From Streptomyces sp. DG1A-41 (GTDB lineage: Bacteria; Actinomycetota; Actinomycetes; Streptomycetales; Streptomycetaceae), in NCBI RefSeq assembly GCF_037055355.1, contig NZ_CP146350.1, positions 4,735,001-4,799,000 of the forward strand: a DNA stretch of 64,000 nucleotides, written 5' to 3'. How positions within the stretch are numbered: position 1 is the first letter of the stretch; every line of letters starts with the position of its first letter. A program made the translations under genes and the position numbers. Below the pieces are notes generated by a model that worked only from the letters and a program-made list of their open reading frames with translations, had not been told where the DNA came from and searched no databases. Shown piece after piece: positions 17,580 to 27,226 of the stretch.

Positions 17580-18836
17580 ATGTCGGAGAGCCGGACCGTG
17601 CCCGCAGAGACGGTGGACGGACGCCAACGTCCCGCGGACCCCGCACCGTCGGCCCGCACGCCCACCTGGTGGGTGTGGCTGGCTGCGTGGCCGGTCACCG
17701 CCGTCTTCGTGCTGTCCAACGCCGCGACGCCGCTGTACGTGTTGTGGCAGCGCGACATCGGGTTCTCCAAGGGCACCCTTACCGTCGTCTTCGCGCTCTA
17801 CATCGTCGGCCTGCTCGGCTCGCTGCTCGTCTCGGGTGTCGTCTCCGACCGGCTGGGGCGCAAGCCCGTGCTGCTGCCCGCGCTCGCCCTCGCCCTGGCC
17901 GCCTGCGCGATCTTCGCGACGGCCGCTACGGTCACCGCTCTGGTCGTCGCCCGGCTGTTCACCGGGATCGCCGTCGGCGCCGTCGTCTCCGCGGGCATGG
18001 CCGCCGTGACGGACGTGGCGGGCCCGGAGCGCAGGCGGCTGGCCGCGCTGCTCGCCTCCTGCGCGATGGTCTTCGGGGCCGGCCTCGGTCCGCTGCTCGC
18101 CGGCGTGCTGTCCGAGATGCTTCCGGCGCCCACCGTGACCGTCTTCGTCGTCGAGGCGGTCCTGCTCGCCACGGCCGTCCTCGCCGTGCTGCGCATGCCC
18201 GTACGCCGTCCCGCCCCGTCCGGGAAGGGCGCTTGGGTGCGCGTGCCTGGCGTGCCGCACGGCAACGGCGTTCATCTCGCCCTGGGCGTCGCGGTGTTCG
18301 CACCCGGCATCACCGCCACGTCCTTCGTGCTGTCGCTCGGCCCCACGCTGCTGGCCGAACTGCTGGGCACCACCAGTCGGATCGTCTCCGGGGCCATGGC
18401 GTTCGTCATGTTCCTCGCCGCCACAGGCGTCCAGTTCGCCGTGCGGACACTGCGCCGGATCACCATCCTGACCGCCGGTGCGATCAGCACCGTCCTCAGC
18501 ATGGCCGCGCTGATCACCGCCGTGCACGCCTCGTCGGTCCTCCTGCTCGTCGCCTCCGCCCTGCTCGCCGGGGCCGGACAGGGCATGGGCCAGCTCGGCG
18601 GCCTCTCGCTGCTCAACTCCGCTGTCCCGCCGCAGCGGCTCGCCGAGGCCAATGCTGCTCTGAACGTGGGCGGTTACCTCCCGGCCGGCCTCCTGCCGGT
18701 GTCCACGGGCTACCTCATGGACGCGGTGGGACTGCCCACCGGGGCGACCGTCTTCGGCAGCGTCCTGACGACCCTGGCCGTCGTCGGCGCACTCGTCGTC
18801 CTCGGGGGCCACCGCCGGGTTCCCGAACCCGCGTGA
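17580..18836 (+). CDS. MFS transporter (multidrug-type)
   Basis: This 418-aa protein is preceded by GGAGGGAG. Twelve hydrophobic segments are readable. The MFS motif A-like loop SDRLGRKPVLLPALALAL follows the second helix. A cytoplasmic start of ~35 residues precedes the first helix (TWWVWLAAWPVTAVFVL). It probably exports a small molecule sensed by the divergent ArsR-like regulator; the substrate is unknown. Confidence 0.9.
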   Translation: MSESRTVPAETVDGRQRPADPAPSARTPTWWVWLAAWPVTAVFVLSNAATPLYVLWQRDIGFSKGTLTVVFALYIVGLLGSLLVSGVVSDRLGRKPVLLPALALALAACAIFATAATVTALVVARLFTGIAVGAVVSAGMAAVTDVAGPERRRLAALLASCAMVFGAGLGPLLAGVLSEMLPAPTVTVFVVEAVLLATAVLAVLRMPVRRPAPSGKGAWVRVPGVPHGNGVHLALGVAVFAPGITATSFVLSLGPTLLAELLGTTSRIVSGAMAFVMFLAATGVQFAVRTLRRITILTAGAISTVLSMAALITAVHASSVLLLVASALLAGAGQGMGQLGGLSLLNSAVPPQRLAEANAALNVGGYLPAGLLPVSTGYLMDAVGLPTGATVFGSVLTTLAVVGALVVLGGHRRVPEPA

Positions 18837-19059
18837 TCGTCCGGCGGCGCGGGGGATCCGAGGATTTCCGTATTCCGCAAGTGAATTGGTGATGGTATTT
18901 CGCGCGCCCTCTTCACCTTCCGCCTCTGACGAATCTCCCGTATTTCGCAAAGGAATTCGAGCAAGTCGAAATTCCGTCAGGTGACGCGATCGCTGATTTC
19001 CGGACTTTATGTGCGAGTGAAACCACGAAATCGTTTCGGCATATCTACGATCGGCAGCT
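18837..19059. promoter_or_regulatory. AT-richer regulatory region before the amino-acid oxidase operon
   Basis: The 223-bp gap is much more AT-rich than its surroundings. It has an imperfect 20-bp direct repeat of the form CCGTATT(C/T)CGCAA (18868-18887 and 18938-18957, 70 bp apart, about seven helical turns). A hairpin GGAATTCGA-N5-TCGAAATTCC lies at 18952-18975. These are good candidates for binding sites of the LysR regulator at 24129, though no LysR box was proven. Confidence 0.5.
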
Positions 19060-21111
19060 ATGACCGACTTACCTCGGGACGACTCGGCCACGCGTGCCCG
19101 CTGGCAGACCTGCCTCAGGCTCGCCCGCGAACTCCTCCTCGTCGGGCCGGACGGCGCCGACCTCAAACTCGGCTATCTGCACACCCTGATAGACACGGGC
19201 CGCCTCGGCCCCACCCATCACCCGCGCAAGAAGATCCTCGTCATCGGCGCCGGCATCACGGGTCTCGTCGCCTGGCTGCTCAAGGACGCCGGACACGACG
19301 TCACCATCCTGGAAGCGAACGCCAGCCGGGTCGGCGGACGCATCAAGACCTTCCGTGCCACCAAACACCAACAGCCCTTCGACGACCCGGCCCAGTACGC
19401 CGAGGCCGGGGCCATGCGGCTGCCCGACTTCCACCCGCTCGTCCTCGCCCTGGTGGACAAACTCGGGCTCGGCCGCCGCCAGTTCTACAACGTGGACGTG
19501 GCCCCCGGCACCGGCAGCGGCCCCGACGTCCCCGTGCCCCCGGTGACGTACACCTCGTTCACCGGCCGGACCTGGAGCTACGGCGACGACAGCCCCGACT
19601 TCCGCGAACCCGACAAGCGGGGCAACTCCTGGATCCGTGCCAACCGCACCCAGGTGCGGCGGGCCGACTACGCAGCGGGCCCCGAGCGGATCAACGAGGG
19701 CTTCCACCTCACCGGCGACGAGGTTCGCGCCCCCGTCGTGAAGATGGTCGACGACGCGCTGGAGAGCGTGCGCGACTACTACTCCGACGTCGTCGACGGC
19801 AAGCGCGTCAACAAGCCCATCGAGGAGTGGGTCGAGGGCTGGGCGCGGGTGATCCGCGACTTCGACGGCTACTCGATGGGCGGCTTCCTGCGCGATCACG
19901 CCGGACTCAGCGACGAGGCGATCGAGGCCGTCGGCACGCTGGAGAACATGTCCTCGCGGCTGCATCTCTCGTTCTTCCACAGCTTTCTGAGCCGCAGCGA
20001 CATCAACCCGGGCGTCCGCTACTGGGAGATACCCGGCGGCAGTTGGCGCCTGCCGCACGCCCTCCACCAGGGCCTGCGCGACGAGGTGCGGCTCGGCCAC
20101 CGCATGATCCGCCTGGAGTTCCACGACCCCAGCCGCGACACCGACCCCGAGGGCACCGGCGCGGTCGGACCCGACGGGTGGGGCGTGGCCGTGCAGACCG
20201 TCGCCGAGAACGATCCACAGGCCCCGCCGCGCCTGTGGACGGCCGACCTGGCGATCGTCACCATCCCGTTCTCCGCCCTGCGCTTCGTGGAGATCGTCCC
20301 GTCGATGTCGTACAAGAAGCGCCGCGCGATCATCGAGACCCACTACGACCAGGCCACCAAGGTGCTGCTGGAGTTCAGCCACCGGTGGTGGGAGTTCACC
20401 GAGGACGAGTGGCGCGACGAACTCGACCGCATCGCACCCGGCCTGTACGAGTACTACCAGCTGGGCGGCGAGCAGGGCACCGGCGAGGCCCTCTCGCTCG
20501 CCGAGGCGGGGGCTGCCCCGGCGGGCAGCGGCCTGCTCGGTGCCGCGGTCAAGGACAGCAGCGTCACCGAGGAGATGCGGCAACTCAACAGCACCATGCC
20601 GCTGCGCGGTCCCGCGCTCCGTCCCGCCACCCACTGCTTCGGAGGCGGCTCGGCCACCGACAACCCCAACCGGTTCATGTACTACCCCTCGCACCGGGTC
20701 GAGGGCAGCACCGGCGGCGTCGTGCTCGCCTCGTACTGCTGGTCCGACGACGCCGCCCGCTGGGACTCCATGCGCGACGCGGAACGCTACGTCTACGCCC
20801 TGCGCAACCTCCAGGCGCTGCACGGCCCCCGCATCGAGGTGTTCTTCACCGGACGCGGCGCCACCAAGAGCTGGGCCCGCGACCCGTACGCCTTCGGCGA
20901 GGCCGCCATCTACACCGCGCACCAGATGACCAGCTTCCACCTGGACGTCTCCCGGCCCGAAGGCCCCGTGCACTTCGCCGGAGAGCACACCTCCCTCAAG
21001 CACGCCTGGATCGAGGGCGCCCTGGAGAGCGCCGTGCGTGCCGCCCTCGCCGTCCACCAGGCCCCGCCGGTCACCACCCCGGGCGCGGACCGGGAAGGGG
21101 GCCGCTCGTGA
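19060..21111 (+). CDS. L-amino-acid-oxidase-like flavin amine oxidase
   Basis: This 683-aa flavoenzyme is predicted to oxidise an L-amino acid to the 2-oxo acid with release of ammonia and hydrogen peroxide. The FAD-binding dinucleotide fold starts at [20 protein letters not shown] (~61-80), with the second motif [24 protein letters not shown] contains the arginine (R120) matching the carboxylate-binding Arg of LAAO enzymes. The C-terminal flavin motif is [19 protein letters not shown]. There is no signal peptide, so it is probably cytoplasmic. Its length is near that of Streptomyces L-glutamate oxidases. Substrate specificity is unresolved. It overlaps the next gene by 4 nt. Confidence 0.87.
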   Translation: MTDLPRDDSATRARWQTCLRLARELLLVGPDGADLKLGYLHTLIDTGRLGPTHHPRKKILVIGAGITGLVAWLLKDAGHDVTILEANASRVGGRIKTFRATKHQQPFDDPAQYAEAGAMRLPDFHPLVLALVDKLGLGRRQFYNVDVAPGTGSGPDVPVPPVTYTSFTGRTWSYGDDSPDFREPDKRGNSWIRANRTQVRRADYAAGPERINEGFHLTGDEVRAPVVKMVDDALESVRDYYSDVVDGKRVNKPIEEWVEGWARVIRDFDGYSMGGFLRDHAGLSDEAIEAVGTLENMSSRLHLSFFHSFLSRSDINPGVRYWEIPGGSWRLPHALHQGLRDEVRLGHRMIRLEFHDPSRDTDPEGTGAVGPDGWGVAVQTVAENDPQAPPRLWTADLAIVTIPFSALRFVEIVPSMSYKKRRAIIETHYDQATKVLLEFSHRWWEFTEDEWRDELDRIAPGLYEYYQLGGEQGTGEALSLAEAGAAPAGSGLLGAAVKDSSVTEEMRQLNSTMPLRGPALRPATHCFGGGSATDNPNRFMYYPSHRVEGSTGGVVLASYCWSDDAARWDSMRDAERYVYALRNLQALHGPRIEVFFTGRGATKSWARDPYAFGEAAIYTAHQMTSFHLDVSRPEGPVHFAGEHTSLKHAWIEGALESAVRAALAVHQAPPVTTPGADREGGRS

Positions 21112-22952
21112 CCGCGATCGACCACGGGTGCACGGTCGCCCGCTACCTCGCCCGGCGCCTGGCCGAACTGGGCATCACCCACCTCTTCGGCGTCCCCGGC
21201 AACCACCTCGGCCCGTTCCTGACCACCCTGCGGGCCGAGGGCGACATCGAGTGGGTCGGCACCCCCACCGAAGGCGGCGCGGGCCAGGCCGCCGACGCCT
21301 ACGCCCGTATCCACGGCATCGGCGCGGCAGCCGTCACCTACAGCGTCGGCGCGTTCAACCTGCTCAACGCCTGCGGTGGCGCCTACGTCGAACAGGTCCC
21401 GCTCGTCGCCCTCAACGCCTCCCCGCCCTACGAGCAGTGGCAGAACTACCGGGCGGTCGGCCTGCTCACCTCGCACATGAGCCCCCGCCCGGAGAGCAAC
21501 CTGGACGTCTACCGGCAGGTCACCGTGGACGCGCAGGTCATCTCCAACCCGGGTCTCGCCCCCGGCCAGATCGACGCCGCGCTCACCGCGTGCCTGTCCG
21601 AGCGCCGGCCGGTCTATCTGGAGGTCATGGAGGACCTCTGGGACGAGCCCTGTCCCGAGCCGGAGGCACCGATCGTCCCCCGGGAGCGGCCGTTCAGCGC
21701 GCGCAACCAGCCCATGCTGGACAAGGCCGTGCAGGCGGTCCTCACCCTGGTCGAGGAGCACCCCGGCACGGACGGCAGGCCTCGCCCGATCATCTGGGCC
21801 GGCGAGGAGATCGACCGGTTCCGCCTCGGCGGGCAGCTCACCGACCTGGTGGAGGCGACGGGCGTGCCGTTCTGCACCACCGTCGGCGCCAAGGCCGTCG
21901 TCGACGAGGACCTGCCGCAGTTCCACGGCGTCTACAACGGCGGCGCCAGCCACCCGGACGTGCACGCCGTGTTCAAGGACTGGGCCACCTGCCGCATCGG
22001 GCTCGGCGCCTGGTCCACGTCGAAGAACCTCGGCGGGGAGCAGTGCGTCGGCGGCGACTGGGTGATGGCCGCGCACGGCGGCGTCAGCGTCGGCACCTCC
22101 TACTTCCCCGACGTCCAGCTCACACAGTTGCTGCCCGCCCTCCAGGACGCGCTGGTGAAGGCGTACGGCTCGGGGGGCCTGGCCGCCGACTACTACGCGG
22201 AGTCCTACGCCCACCACGGACCGCTCGGCGACCGCCCCGCGGCCCTCGAACACCACCGCGCCTCGCTCCGCGCCACCGGTTCGGCAGCCCCGCACGGCGC
22301 CGGCCCACGCCTCACCTACGACGGCGTGTTCGACCGGCTCAACCACTTCCTGAACGACGAGACGCGGGAGGACTGGACGGTCGTCTCCGACGCCGCGTTC
22401 TCCCTCATCGGCTCGATGAACCTGTCCCTGCCGGCGGGCGGGTTCCTCTCGCAGGTCAGCTGGCTGTCCATCGGCTGGTCGGTCGGCGCGGCCACCGGCG
22501 CCGCGTTCGCCCCAGAGCGCGGCGACGCCCGCCCGATGGTGTTCGTCGGTGACGGCGCCTTCCAGGAGACCTGCCAGGAACTCTCCACGCACACCAGGCA
22601 CGGGCTGCGGTCGGTGGTGTTCGTCATGGACAACGGCCACTTCTACGGCGTCGAGCAGATGCTGGTGCATCCGCGGTACTACGCGGACGAGGACGCCGCC
22701 GACCCGGACTTCTACAACGTCCTCCACCCCTGGCACTACGACCGCCTCGCGGACGTCTTCGCCGGCAAGCACACCCCGGCGCACGGCGTCACCGTCGCGC
22801 ACACCGCGGAACTCGACGACCTCCTGGACCGCCTCACCGACCCGGCCGACCCGCTCAACGCCGGACCGCTCCTGGTCCGCGTCCGACTGCACCGCCACGA
22901 CTACCCGCGGGCGATGGCATACAAGGTGCCGAAGCCCTCCCACACCAGGTGA
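21108..22952 (+). CDS. ThDP-dependent 2-oxo-acid decarboxylase-like enzyme
   Basis: This 614-aa protein starts at GTG 21108 after GGAAGGGGG. The N-terminal pyrimidine-binding domain keeps the activating glutamate ([16 protein letters not shown]). The C-terminal pyrophosphate-binding motif is [16 protein letters not shown]...VMDN. The family is that of pyruvate/indolepyruvate decarboxylases and acyloin synthases. The catalytic HH pair of true pyruvate decarboxylases seems replaced (GLLTSHM), and the protein is ~60 residues longer than usual. Translational coupling to the oxidase suggests that it uses the oxo acid made there, either for decarboxylation or carboligation. Confidence 0.85.
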   Translation: MTAIDHGCTVARYLARRLAELGITHLFGVPGNHLGPFLTTLRAEGDIEWVGTPTEGGAGQAADAYARIHGIGAAAVTYSVGAFNLLNACGGAYVEQVPLVALNASPPYEQWQNYRAVGLLTSHMSPRPESNLDVYRQVTVDAQVISNPGLAPGQIDAALTACLSERRPVYLEVMEDLWDEPCPEPEAPIVPRERPFSARNQPMLDKAVQAVLTLVEEHPGTDGRPRPIIWAGEEIDRFRLGGQLTDLVEATGVPFCTTVGAKAVVDEDLPQFHGVYNGGASHPDVHAVFKDWATCRIGLGAWSTSKNLGGEQCVGGDWVMAAHGGVSVGTSYFPDVQLTQLLPALQDALVKAYGSGGLAADYYAESYAHHGPLGDRPAALEHHRASLRATGSAAPHGAGPRLTYDGVFDRLNHFLNDETREDWTVVSDAAFSLIGSMNLSLPAGGFLSQVSWLSIGWSVGAATGAAFAPERGDARPMVFVGDGAFQETCQELSTHTRHGLRSVVFVMDNGHFYGVEQMLVHPRYYADEDAADPDFYNVLHPWHYDRLADVFAGKHTPAHGVTVAHTAELDDLLDRLTDPADPLNAGPLLVRVRLHRHDYPRAMAYKVPKPSHTR

Positions 22953-22977
22953 GTCCCGTACCCGAAGGGGGCAAGAC

Positions 22978-23487
22978 ATGGCTGAACTCAACGTACTGAT
23001 CTCGTTCGACGCGGCCACGATCGTCGAACAGAACCCCAACGCGTCACGCAACCCCGACGCGCCCACGCAGGTCGACCCGCGCCTGATCTACATGACCACC
23101 CGCCACGACCACATCGTCGGCACGTCGGGCGCCGAGCTGAACCTGCGCGCCGAACCCGGGGACAGCATCAAGTGGCGGGAGACGACCCTGTCGCTCGGCA
23201 GCGAGTACAAGGCACTGCTCTACCGGTACGTGAGCAGCGACAGCCAGCACCGGCTCATCAGGACGCCGGAGATCGAGGTGGTCAGCGGCATCTACCCGCT
23301 GCCGAAGGAGGGCACCGAGGGCAGGCCGGAGTTCGAGACCCAGCGGTACCAGGACCACTACTGGCGCACGACCGTCAAACAGCCCGGCAAGGTCGTCTAC
23401 CACTTCTACTTCCAGATCCTGGACCGCCACCGCCAGTTGAAGGGGTACTTCCAGTGGGACCCCTTCATCACCATCGAGGACTCCTGA
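22978..23487 (+). CDS. PixA/AidA-family inclusion-body-like protein
   Basis: This 169-aa protein has AAGGGGG before its ATG and lies 25 nt after the ThDP enzyme gene. MAELNVLISFDAATIVEQ and the later YPLPKEGTEGRPEFETQRY plus KVVYHFYFQILDRHRQLKGY are typical of the PixA/AidA family, first known from Xenorhabdus inclusion bodies and Burkholderia/Ralstonia quorum-regulated AidA. The biochemical function of the family is unknown. Here it is the third gene of an oxidase/ThDP operon, which hints at a role with a small-molecule product. Confidence 0.87.
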   Translation: MAELNVLISFDAATIVEQNPNASRNPDAPTQVDPRLIYMTTRHDHIVGTSGAELNLRAEPGDSIKWRETTLSLGSEYKALLYRYVSSDSQHRLIRTPEIEVVSGIYPLPKEGTEGRPEFETQRYQDHYWRTTVKQPGKVVYHFYFQILDRHRQLKGYFQWDPFITIEDS

Positions 23488-23649
23488 CCCACGCGTGGGC
23501 GGCGGTCACGCCGACCGCCGCCCGCGCGAGCGGACGGGACCCTGCGGCCCGCTCAGCACGTCCTGCTCCGCACCGCATTCGCGTGGAAGTGGGGCAGCCC
23601 CCGGGTTGTTGTGAGGGACTGGTGGAGCCGGCCGATCACGTGCTCGACG
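23488..23649. other. Gap with no recognised gene
   Basis: About 160 bases after the PixA-like gene show no coding signal. The region may hold the 3' end of the oxidase operon; no strong terminator hairpin was seen. Confidence 0.3.
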
Positions 23650-24118
23650 GCGTGGAAGATCACGACGAACCGGGCAATGGCGGCCGGGGGAACTGGACGA
23701 AGACCACTTCCGCCAGGTCATCGCACACGGCGAGGTCTGGCTCGCGGAGGCCGGCGGGCGGGTCGCCGGAGCCTGGGAGCTGTGGTGGGAGGACGAGGCC
23801 GCCTGGGGGCAGCAGCCGCCTGTGGCCGGGTACGTGCACCGGCTCATGGTGGACCGGAGCACCACCGCGCCCGGCACCGGGCGGCTGCTGCTGGAGGCCG
23901 CGGAACGCCGGGTGGCTGAGGCCGGACGGACCCGGGTCCGCCCGGACTGCCTGGCGGGCAACGCACAGCTCAACGCCTTCTACCGGCACGCCGGTTACCG
24001 CGTCGTTGGCCACAAGGAGGGCAAACCGCAGCCGGGCGGGGCGCCCAAGTCCTTCACACTGCTGGAGAAGGAACTCTCCGGCCCCGCAGCCCCGAGGACC
24101 GCCGGCCGCAGCGGTTAG
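23650..24118 (+). pseudogene. GNAT acetyltransferase remnant
   Basis: From LDEDHFRQVIAHGEVWLAEA through AGYVHRLMVDRSTTAPGTG, the CoA-binding turn and the tail NAQLNAFYRHAGYRVVGHKE this reads as a GNAT acetyltransferase. No usable start codon exists in that frame before GTG 23822, which is inside the fold. Just upstream, WKITTNR in another frame joins QWRPGELDEDHF if one G is removed from the run at 23671-23674. The N-terminal helix beyond that is unrecognisable, so both a frameshift and a 5' loss are likely. Confidence 0.6.
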
Positions 24119-24128
24119 GGTGAACCGC

Positions 24129-25040
24129 GTGGAGCTCCTGCACCTGCGCTATTTCGTCGCCGTCGCCCAAGAACTGAACTTCTCCACCGCGGCCCGCAAA
24201 CTGCACATGGCGGCCTCCCCGTTGAGCCGGCGAATCAAGGATCTCGAGAACGAACTCGGACACCGGCTGTTCGACCGCGACACCCATCATGTGCGGCTCA
24301 CCCCGGCCGGCAACGCGCTGCTGCCGATCGCCCGCGGTGTCCTGGAGCAGGTCGACTCCATCCAGTGGCGGCTGGACGAGACGACCCGGTCGCGGCGGAC
24401 CACGCTGCTGCTCGGCGTCCCCAGCGGCATCCATCCGGACCTGCGGATACGGATGGACGCCCTCGCCGAGCGGGTCGGAGACCGGTTCGAGATCAAACGC
24501 TGGCCGGGCGGCACCGAGCGTCTGGTCGACGCGGTGTGCGACGGCAGAATGGCGCTGACCCTGGCCCGGCTCCCGGTCGGCGCCGACCCGGCCCTGGAAC
24601 AGCTTCCGGTGATGTCGGAGCGGCTCGGCGCGGTCGTGCCCAGGGACCGGTTCCCGGGGCGGGAGTCGGTCGCCCTGGCGGAGCTGTCCGGGCTCGCCTA
24701 CGCGGGCTCGCCCACGGCCGTGACCAACGCGTATTTCCGCGGCCTCGACCAGCAGCTTGCCGAGTTCGGCATCAAGAAACGGATCGAAATCGGCAGCGCG
24801 ACTTTCGACGGGGTTTCCGAGATAGTGTCCAGCGGCCTGGCGTTCTCCATTTCCATGCTGGATCCGCGAAGCCCCGTACAGAATTACCGTCTCGATAATG
24901 TGGCCGTCCTTCCCTTCTCGGATTTCCATCCCCGGCTGGAGACCGGACTGCTCTGGCGTAAGGACCGCGCGCACGGCGGTGACCTGGAGGAAGTCGTAGC
25001 CGCCGCCCGCGAGATCTTCGCCGAGCCGCTCCGCACCTGA
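24129..25040 (+). CDS. LysR-family transcriptional regulator
   Basis: This 303-aa regulator starts at GTG 24129 (VELLHLRYFVAVAQELNF), 8 nt after AGGG; GTG 24120 in frame is possible. The N-terminal winged helix contains NFSTAARKLHMAASPLSRRI and the usual HRLFDRDTHHVRLTPAG wing. The C-terminal substrate-binding domain spans ~90-300. It lies between the oxidase operon and the CoA cassette in the same direction and is followed by a strong terminator, so it is probably its own unit controlling one or both flanking operons. Confidence 0.92.
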   Translation: MELLHLRYFVAVAQELNFSTAARKLHMAASPLSRRIKDLENELGHRLFDRDTHHVRLTPAGNALLPIARGVLEQVDSIQWRLDETTRSRRTTLLLGVPSGIHPDLRIRMDALAERVGDRFEIKRWPGGTERLVDAVCDGRMALTLARLPVGADPALEQLPVMSERLGAVVPRDRFPGRESVALAELSGLAYAGSPTAVTNAYFRGLDQQLAEFGIKKRIEIGSATFDGVSEIVSSGLAFSISMLDPRSPVQNYRLDNVAVLPFSDFHPRLETGLLWRKDRAHGGDLEEVVAAAREIFAEPLRT

Positions 25041-25069
25041 CATAATCAAGCATTCGAAAAGTATTCGCC

Positions 25070-25102
25070 AAGGCGGTATGACCACTGTGGTCATACCGCC
25101 TT
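25070..25102. terminator. Perfect hairpin after the LysR gene
   Basis: 16-bp arms AAGGCGGTATGACCAC and GTGGTCATACCGCCTT surround a single T, followed by TCGTTAATT. It lies 30 nt after the LysR stop and 104 nt before the CoA-transferase gene. It reads as an intrinsic terminator; the near-perfect symmetry also allows a regulator site. Confidence 0.75.
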
Positions 25103-25205
25103 TCGTTAATTGGTCACTCCGTTCGTTTCCGCTCCCCGTTCCCTTCTTGCTAATTTAGTTTCCAGATGCACGTACATGGCGAAGCGAGGATTGGAAGGAA
25201 AAGCG

Positions 25206-26375
25206 ATGACCGACATCACGGACACCGTCGCCGGCCCCCTGGAGGGCGTCCGCGTGATCGACCTCTCGACCGTGGTGATGGGCCCCTACGCGGCACAGAT
25301 CCTCGGCGACCTGGGCGCCGACGTGATCAAGATCGAGTCGCCCGCCGACACCGTCCGCGTGGGCCACTACCGCACCACGCCGGGCATGACCCCGCTGAAC
25401 CTCAACGTCAACCGCAACAAGCGCAGCGTGTCCCTCGACCTCAAGGACGAGACGGACCGGGAGCGGGCGCTGCGGCTGATCGACACCGCGGACATACTGA
25501 TCACCAACATGCGGCCGGGCGCACTGCACCGCCTCGGCCTGTCCTACGACGACATCGCCGCCCGCAACCCGGGCCTCGTCTACGCCCACGCCCAGGGCTT
25601 CCGCAGCGACTCGGACCGGGCCGGCAACGCCGCCTACGACGAGACCGTGCAGGCCGCCTCCGGCCTGGTCGACATCGCCGACCGCGCGCTGGGCGAGCCC
25701 GTCTACCTGCCGACCATCATCGGCGACAAGGTCTCCTCCCTGACCATCGCCTACAGCGTCCTCGCCGCCCTGCTGCACCGGAACAGGACCGGGCAGGGCC
25801 AGCTCGTCGAGATCCCGATGACGGACACCCTGCTCGCGTTCAACCTGGTCGAGCACCTGGCGGGACACACCCACGTGCCCGAGACGGGCTCCACCGGCTT
25901 CCCGCTGTCGATGCTGAAGGGCCACAAGGCCGTGCGCACCAAGGACGGCCTGGCCTGCGTCATCCCGTACAACCCGCGCAACTACCGGGACTTCTTCACC
26001 GCCGCCGGACGCCCGGACCTCGCCGAGGACCCGCGCGTGAACGGCGACGCCATCGACAGCGCCGACCACGAGGACCTGGCCGCGCTGATCGGCGTGTGCG
26101 CCCCGGCGCTGACCACCGAGGAGTGGGCGGAGGTGTGCGCGAAGCACAGCATCCCGATGGCCCCGGTGCTGGAACTGGACCGCGCCCACGAGGACCCGTA
26201 CGTCCGCGACGGCCACCTCCTCGACACGGTCGAGCACCCGAGCGAGGGCACCGTCCGCAACATCGGCATCCCGCTGCGCTTCTCCGCCACGCCCGGCTCG
26301 ATCCGCCGTCTGGCACCGGTCGCGGGCCAGGACACCGAGGACGTCCTCGCCGAGCTCGGCGCCGCCGCCCGCTGA
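25206..26375 (+). CDS. CaiB/BaiF-family CoA-transferase
   Basis: This 389-aa class III CoA-transferase is preceded by GGAAGG 7 nt before ATG. The N-terminus LEGVRVIDLSTVVMGPYAAQ and ADVIKIESPADTVR are family hallmarks. D145 in NAAYDETVQAASG fits the catalytic aspartate that forms the acyl anhydride. It would move CoA between carboxylates (for example carnitine, oxalate, dicarboxylates). It opens a five-gene cassette of CoA-dependent enzymes. Substrate is unknown. Confidence 0.9.
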   Translation: MTDITDTVAGPLEGVRVIDLSTVVMGPYAAQILGDLGADVIKIESPADTVRVGHYRTTPGMTPLNLNVNRNKRSVSLDLKDETDRERALRLIDTADILITNMRPGALHRLGLSYDDIAARNPGLVYAHAQGFRSDSDRAGNAAYDETVQAASGLVDIADRALGEPVYLPTIIGDKVSSLTIAYSVLAALLHRNRTGQGQLVEIPMTDTLLAFNLVEHLAGHTHVPETGSTGFPLSMLKGHKAVRTKDGLACVIPYNPRNYRDFFTAAGRPDLAEDPRVNGDAIDSADHEDLAALIGVCAPALTTEEWAEVCAKHSIPMAPVLELDRAHEDPYVRDGHLLDTVEHPSEGTVRNIGIPLRFSATPGSIRRLAPVAGQDTEDVLAELGAAAR

Positions 26376-26411
26376 CCATCACGCCGAACTCGACACTGCC
26401 GCCCGCTGACC
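26350..26411. repeat. Imperfect direct repeat spanning the CoA-transferase stop
   Basis: The 29-bp end of the gene (26350-26378), including its stop, recurs at 26383-26411 with four mismatches, followed by two copies of GACCGTCT. It looks like a local duplication that left a spare reading-frame end ahead of the hydratase gene. Confidence 0.6.
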
Positions 26412-26443
26412 GTCTGACCGTCTGATGTCACAGGAGGACAGCC

Positions 26444-27220
26444 ATGAGCACCCCCACGCCCCCCGTCGTACGCACCGAACGGATCGGCTCCGCCCTGCTG
26501 ATCACCCTCGACCGCCCCGAGGCCCGCAACGCCGTGAACGCCGCGGTCGCCACCGGCCTGACCGCCGCACTGGACGAACTGGAGGCCGACCCCGAGCTAC
26601 GGACCGGCGTCCTGACCGGCGAGGGCGGCACGTTCAGCGCCGGCATGGACCTCAAGGCCGCGCTGCGCGGCGAGTCCCCCGAGGTCGAAGGCCGCGGCTT
26701 CGGCGGCCTGACCGAGGCCGAGCCGGCCAAGCCCCTGATCGCCGCCGTGGAGGGCTATGCCATGGGCGGCGGCTTCGAACTCGCCCTGGCCTGCGACCTG
26801 ATCGTCGCGGCCGAGGACGCCCGGTTCGGCCTGCCCGAGGTCAAGCGCGGGCTGATCGCGGCGGGCGGCGGCGTGATCCGGCTGCCCAAGCGCATCCCGC
26901 ACCACCTGGCCATGGAACTCCTGCTGACCGGCGAGCCCGTCGACGGCCGCCGCGCCGGCGAACTCGGCCTGGCGAGCCGGGTCACCGCCACCGGCCGGGC
27001 CGTCACCGAGGCACTCCAACTGGCCGGACGGCTCGCGGAGAACGCCCCGCTCGCGCTGGCGGCCGTCAAGCGCGTCGTCCGCGCCGCCGACGGCGCGCCC
27101 GACGCCGACGCCTTCGCCTTCCAGCGCGGGGAGATGAAGACGCTGATGGCCTCGGCGGACGTACGCGAGGGCATGACCGCCTTCGCCGAGCGCCGCCCCG
27201 CGCGGTGGACGGGGCGGTGA
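26444..27220 (+). CDS. Enoyl-CoA hydratase/isomerase, CaiD-like
   Basis: This 258-aa crotonase-fold enzyme follows GGAGGACAGCC. Oxyanion-hole segments FSAGMDLKA and GYAMGGGFELAL are present. Both catalytic glutamates can be placed, in GGGFELAL and LPEVKRGL. The stretch GFGGLTE and the C-terminal FAERRPARW resemble crotonobetainyl-CoA hydratase CaiD, judged from memory rather than alignment. It would hydrate an enoyl-CoA, or dehydrate the 3-hydroxy form. Confidence 0.9.
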   Translation: MSTPTPPVVRTERIGSALLITLDRPEARNAVNAAVATGLTAALDELEADPELRTGVLTGEGGTFSAGMDLKAALRGESPEVEGRGFGGLTEAEPAKPLIAAVEGYAMGGGFELALACDLIVAAEDARFGLPEVKRGLIAAGGGVIRLPKRIPHHLAMELLLTGEPVDGRRAGELGLASRVTATGRAVTEALQLAGRLAENAPLALAAVKRVVRAADGAPDADAFAFQRGEMKTLMASADVREGMTAFAERRPARWTGR

Positions 27221-27226
27221 GGCGCC

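Noticed and set aside
19069..21057. Long minus-strand frame opposite the amino-acid oxidase
   Set aside because: The translation is repetitive Val/Gly/Ala/Arg without motifs, while the plus strand encodes an FAD enzyme with intact motifs.
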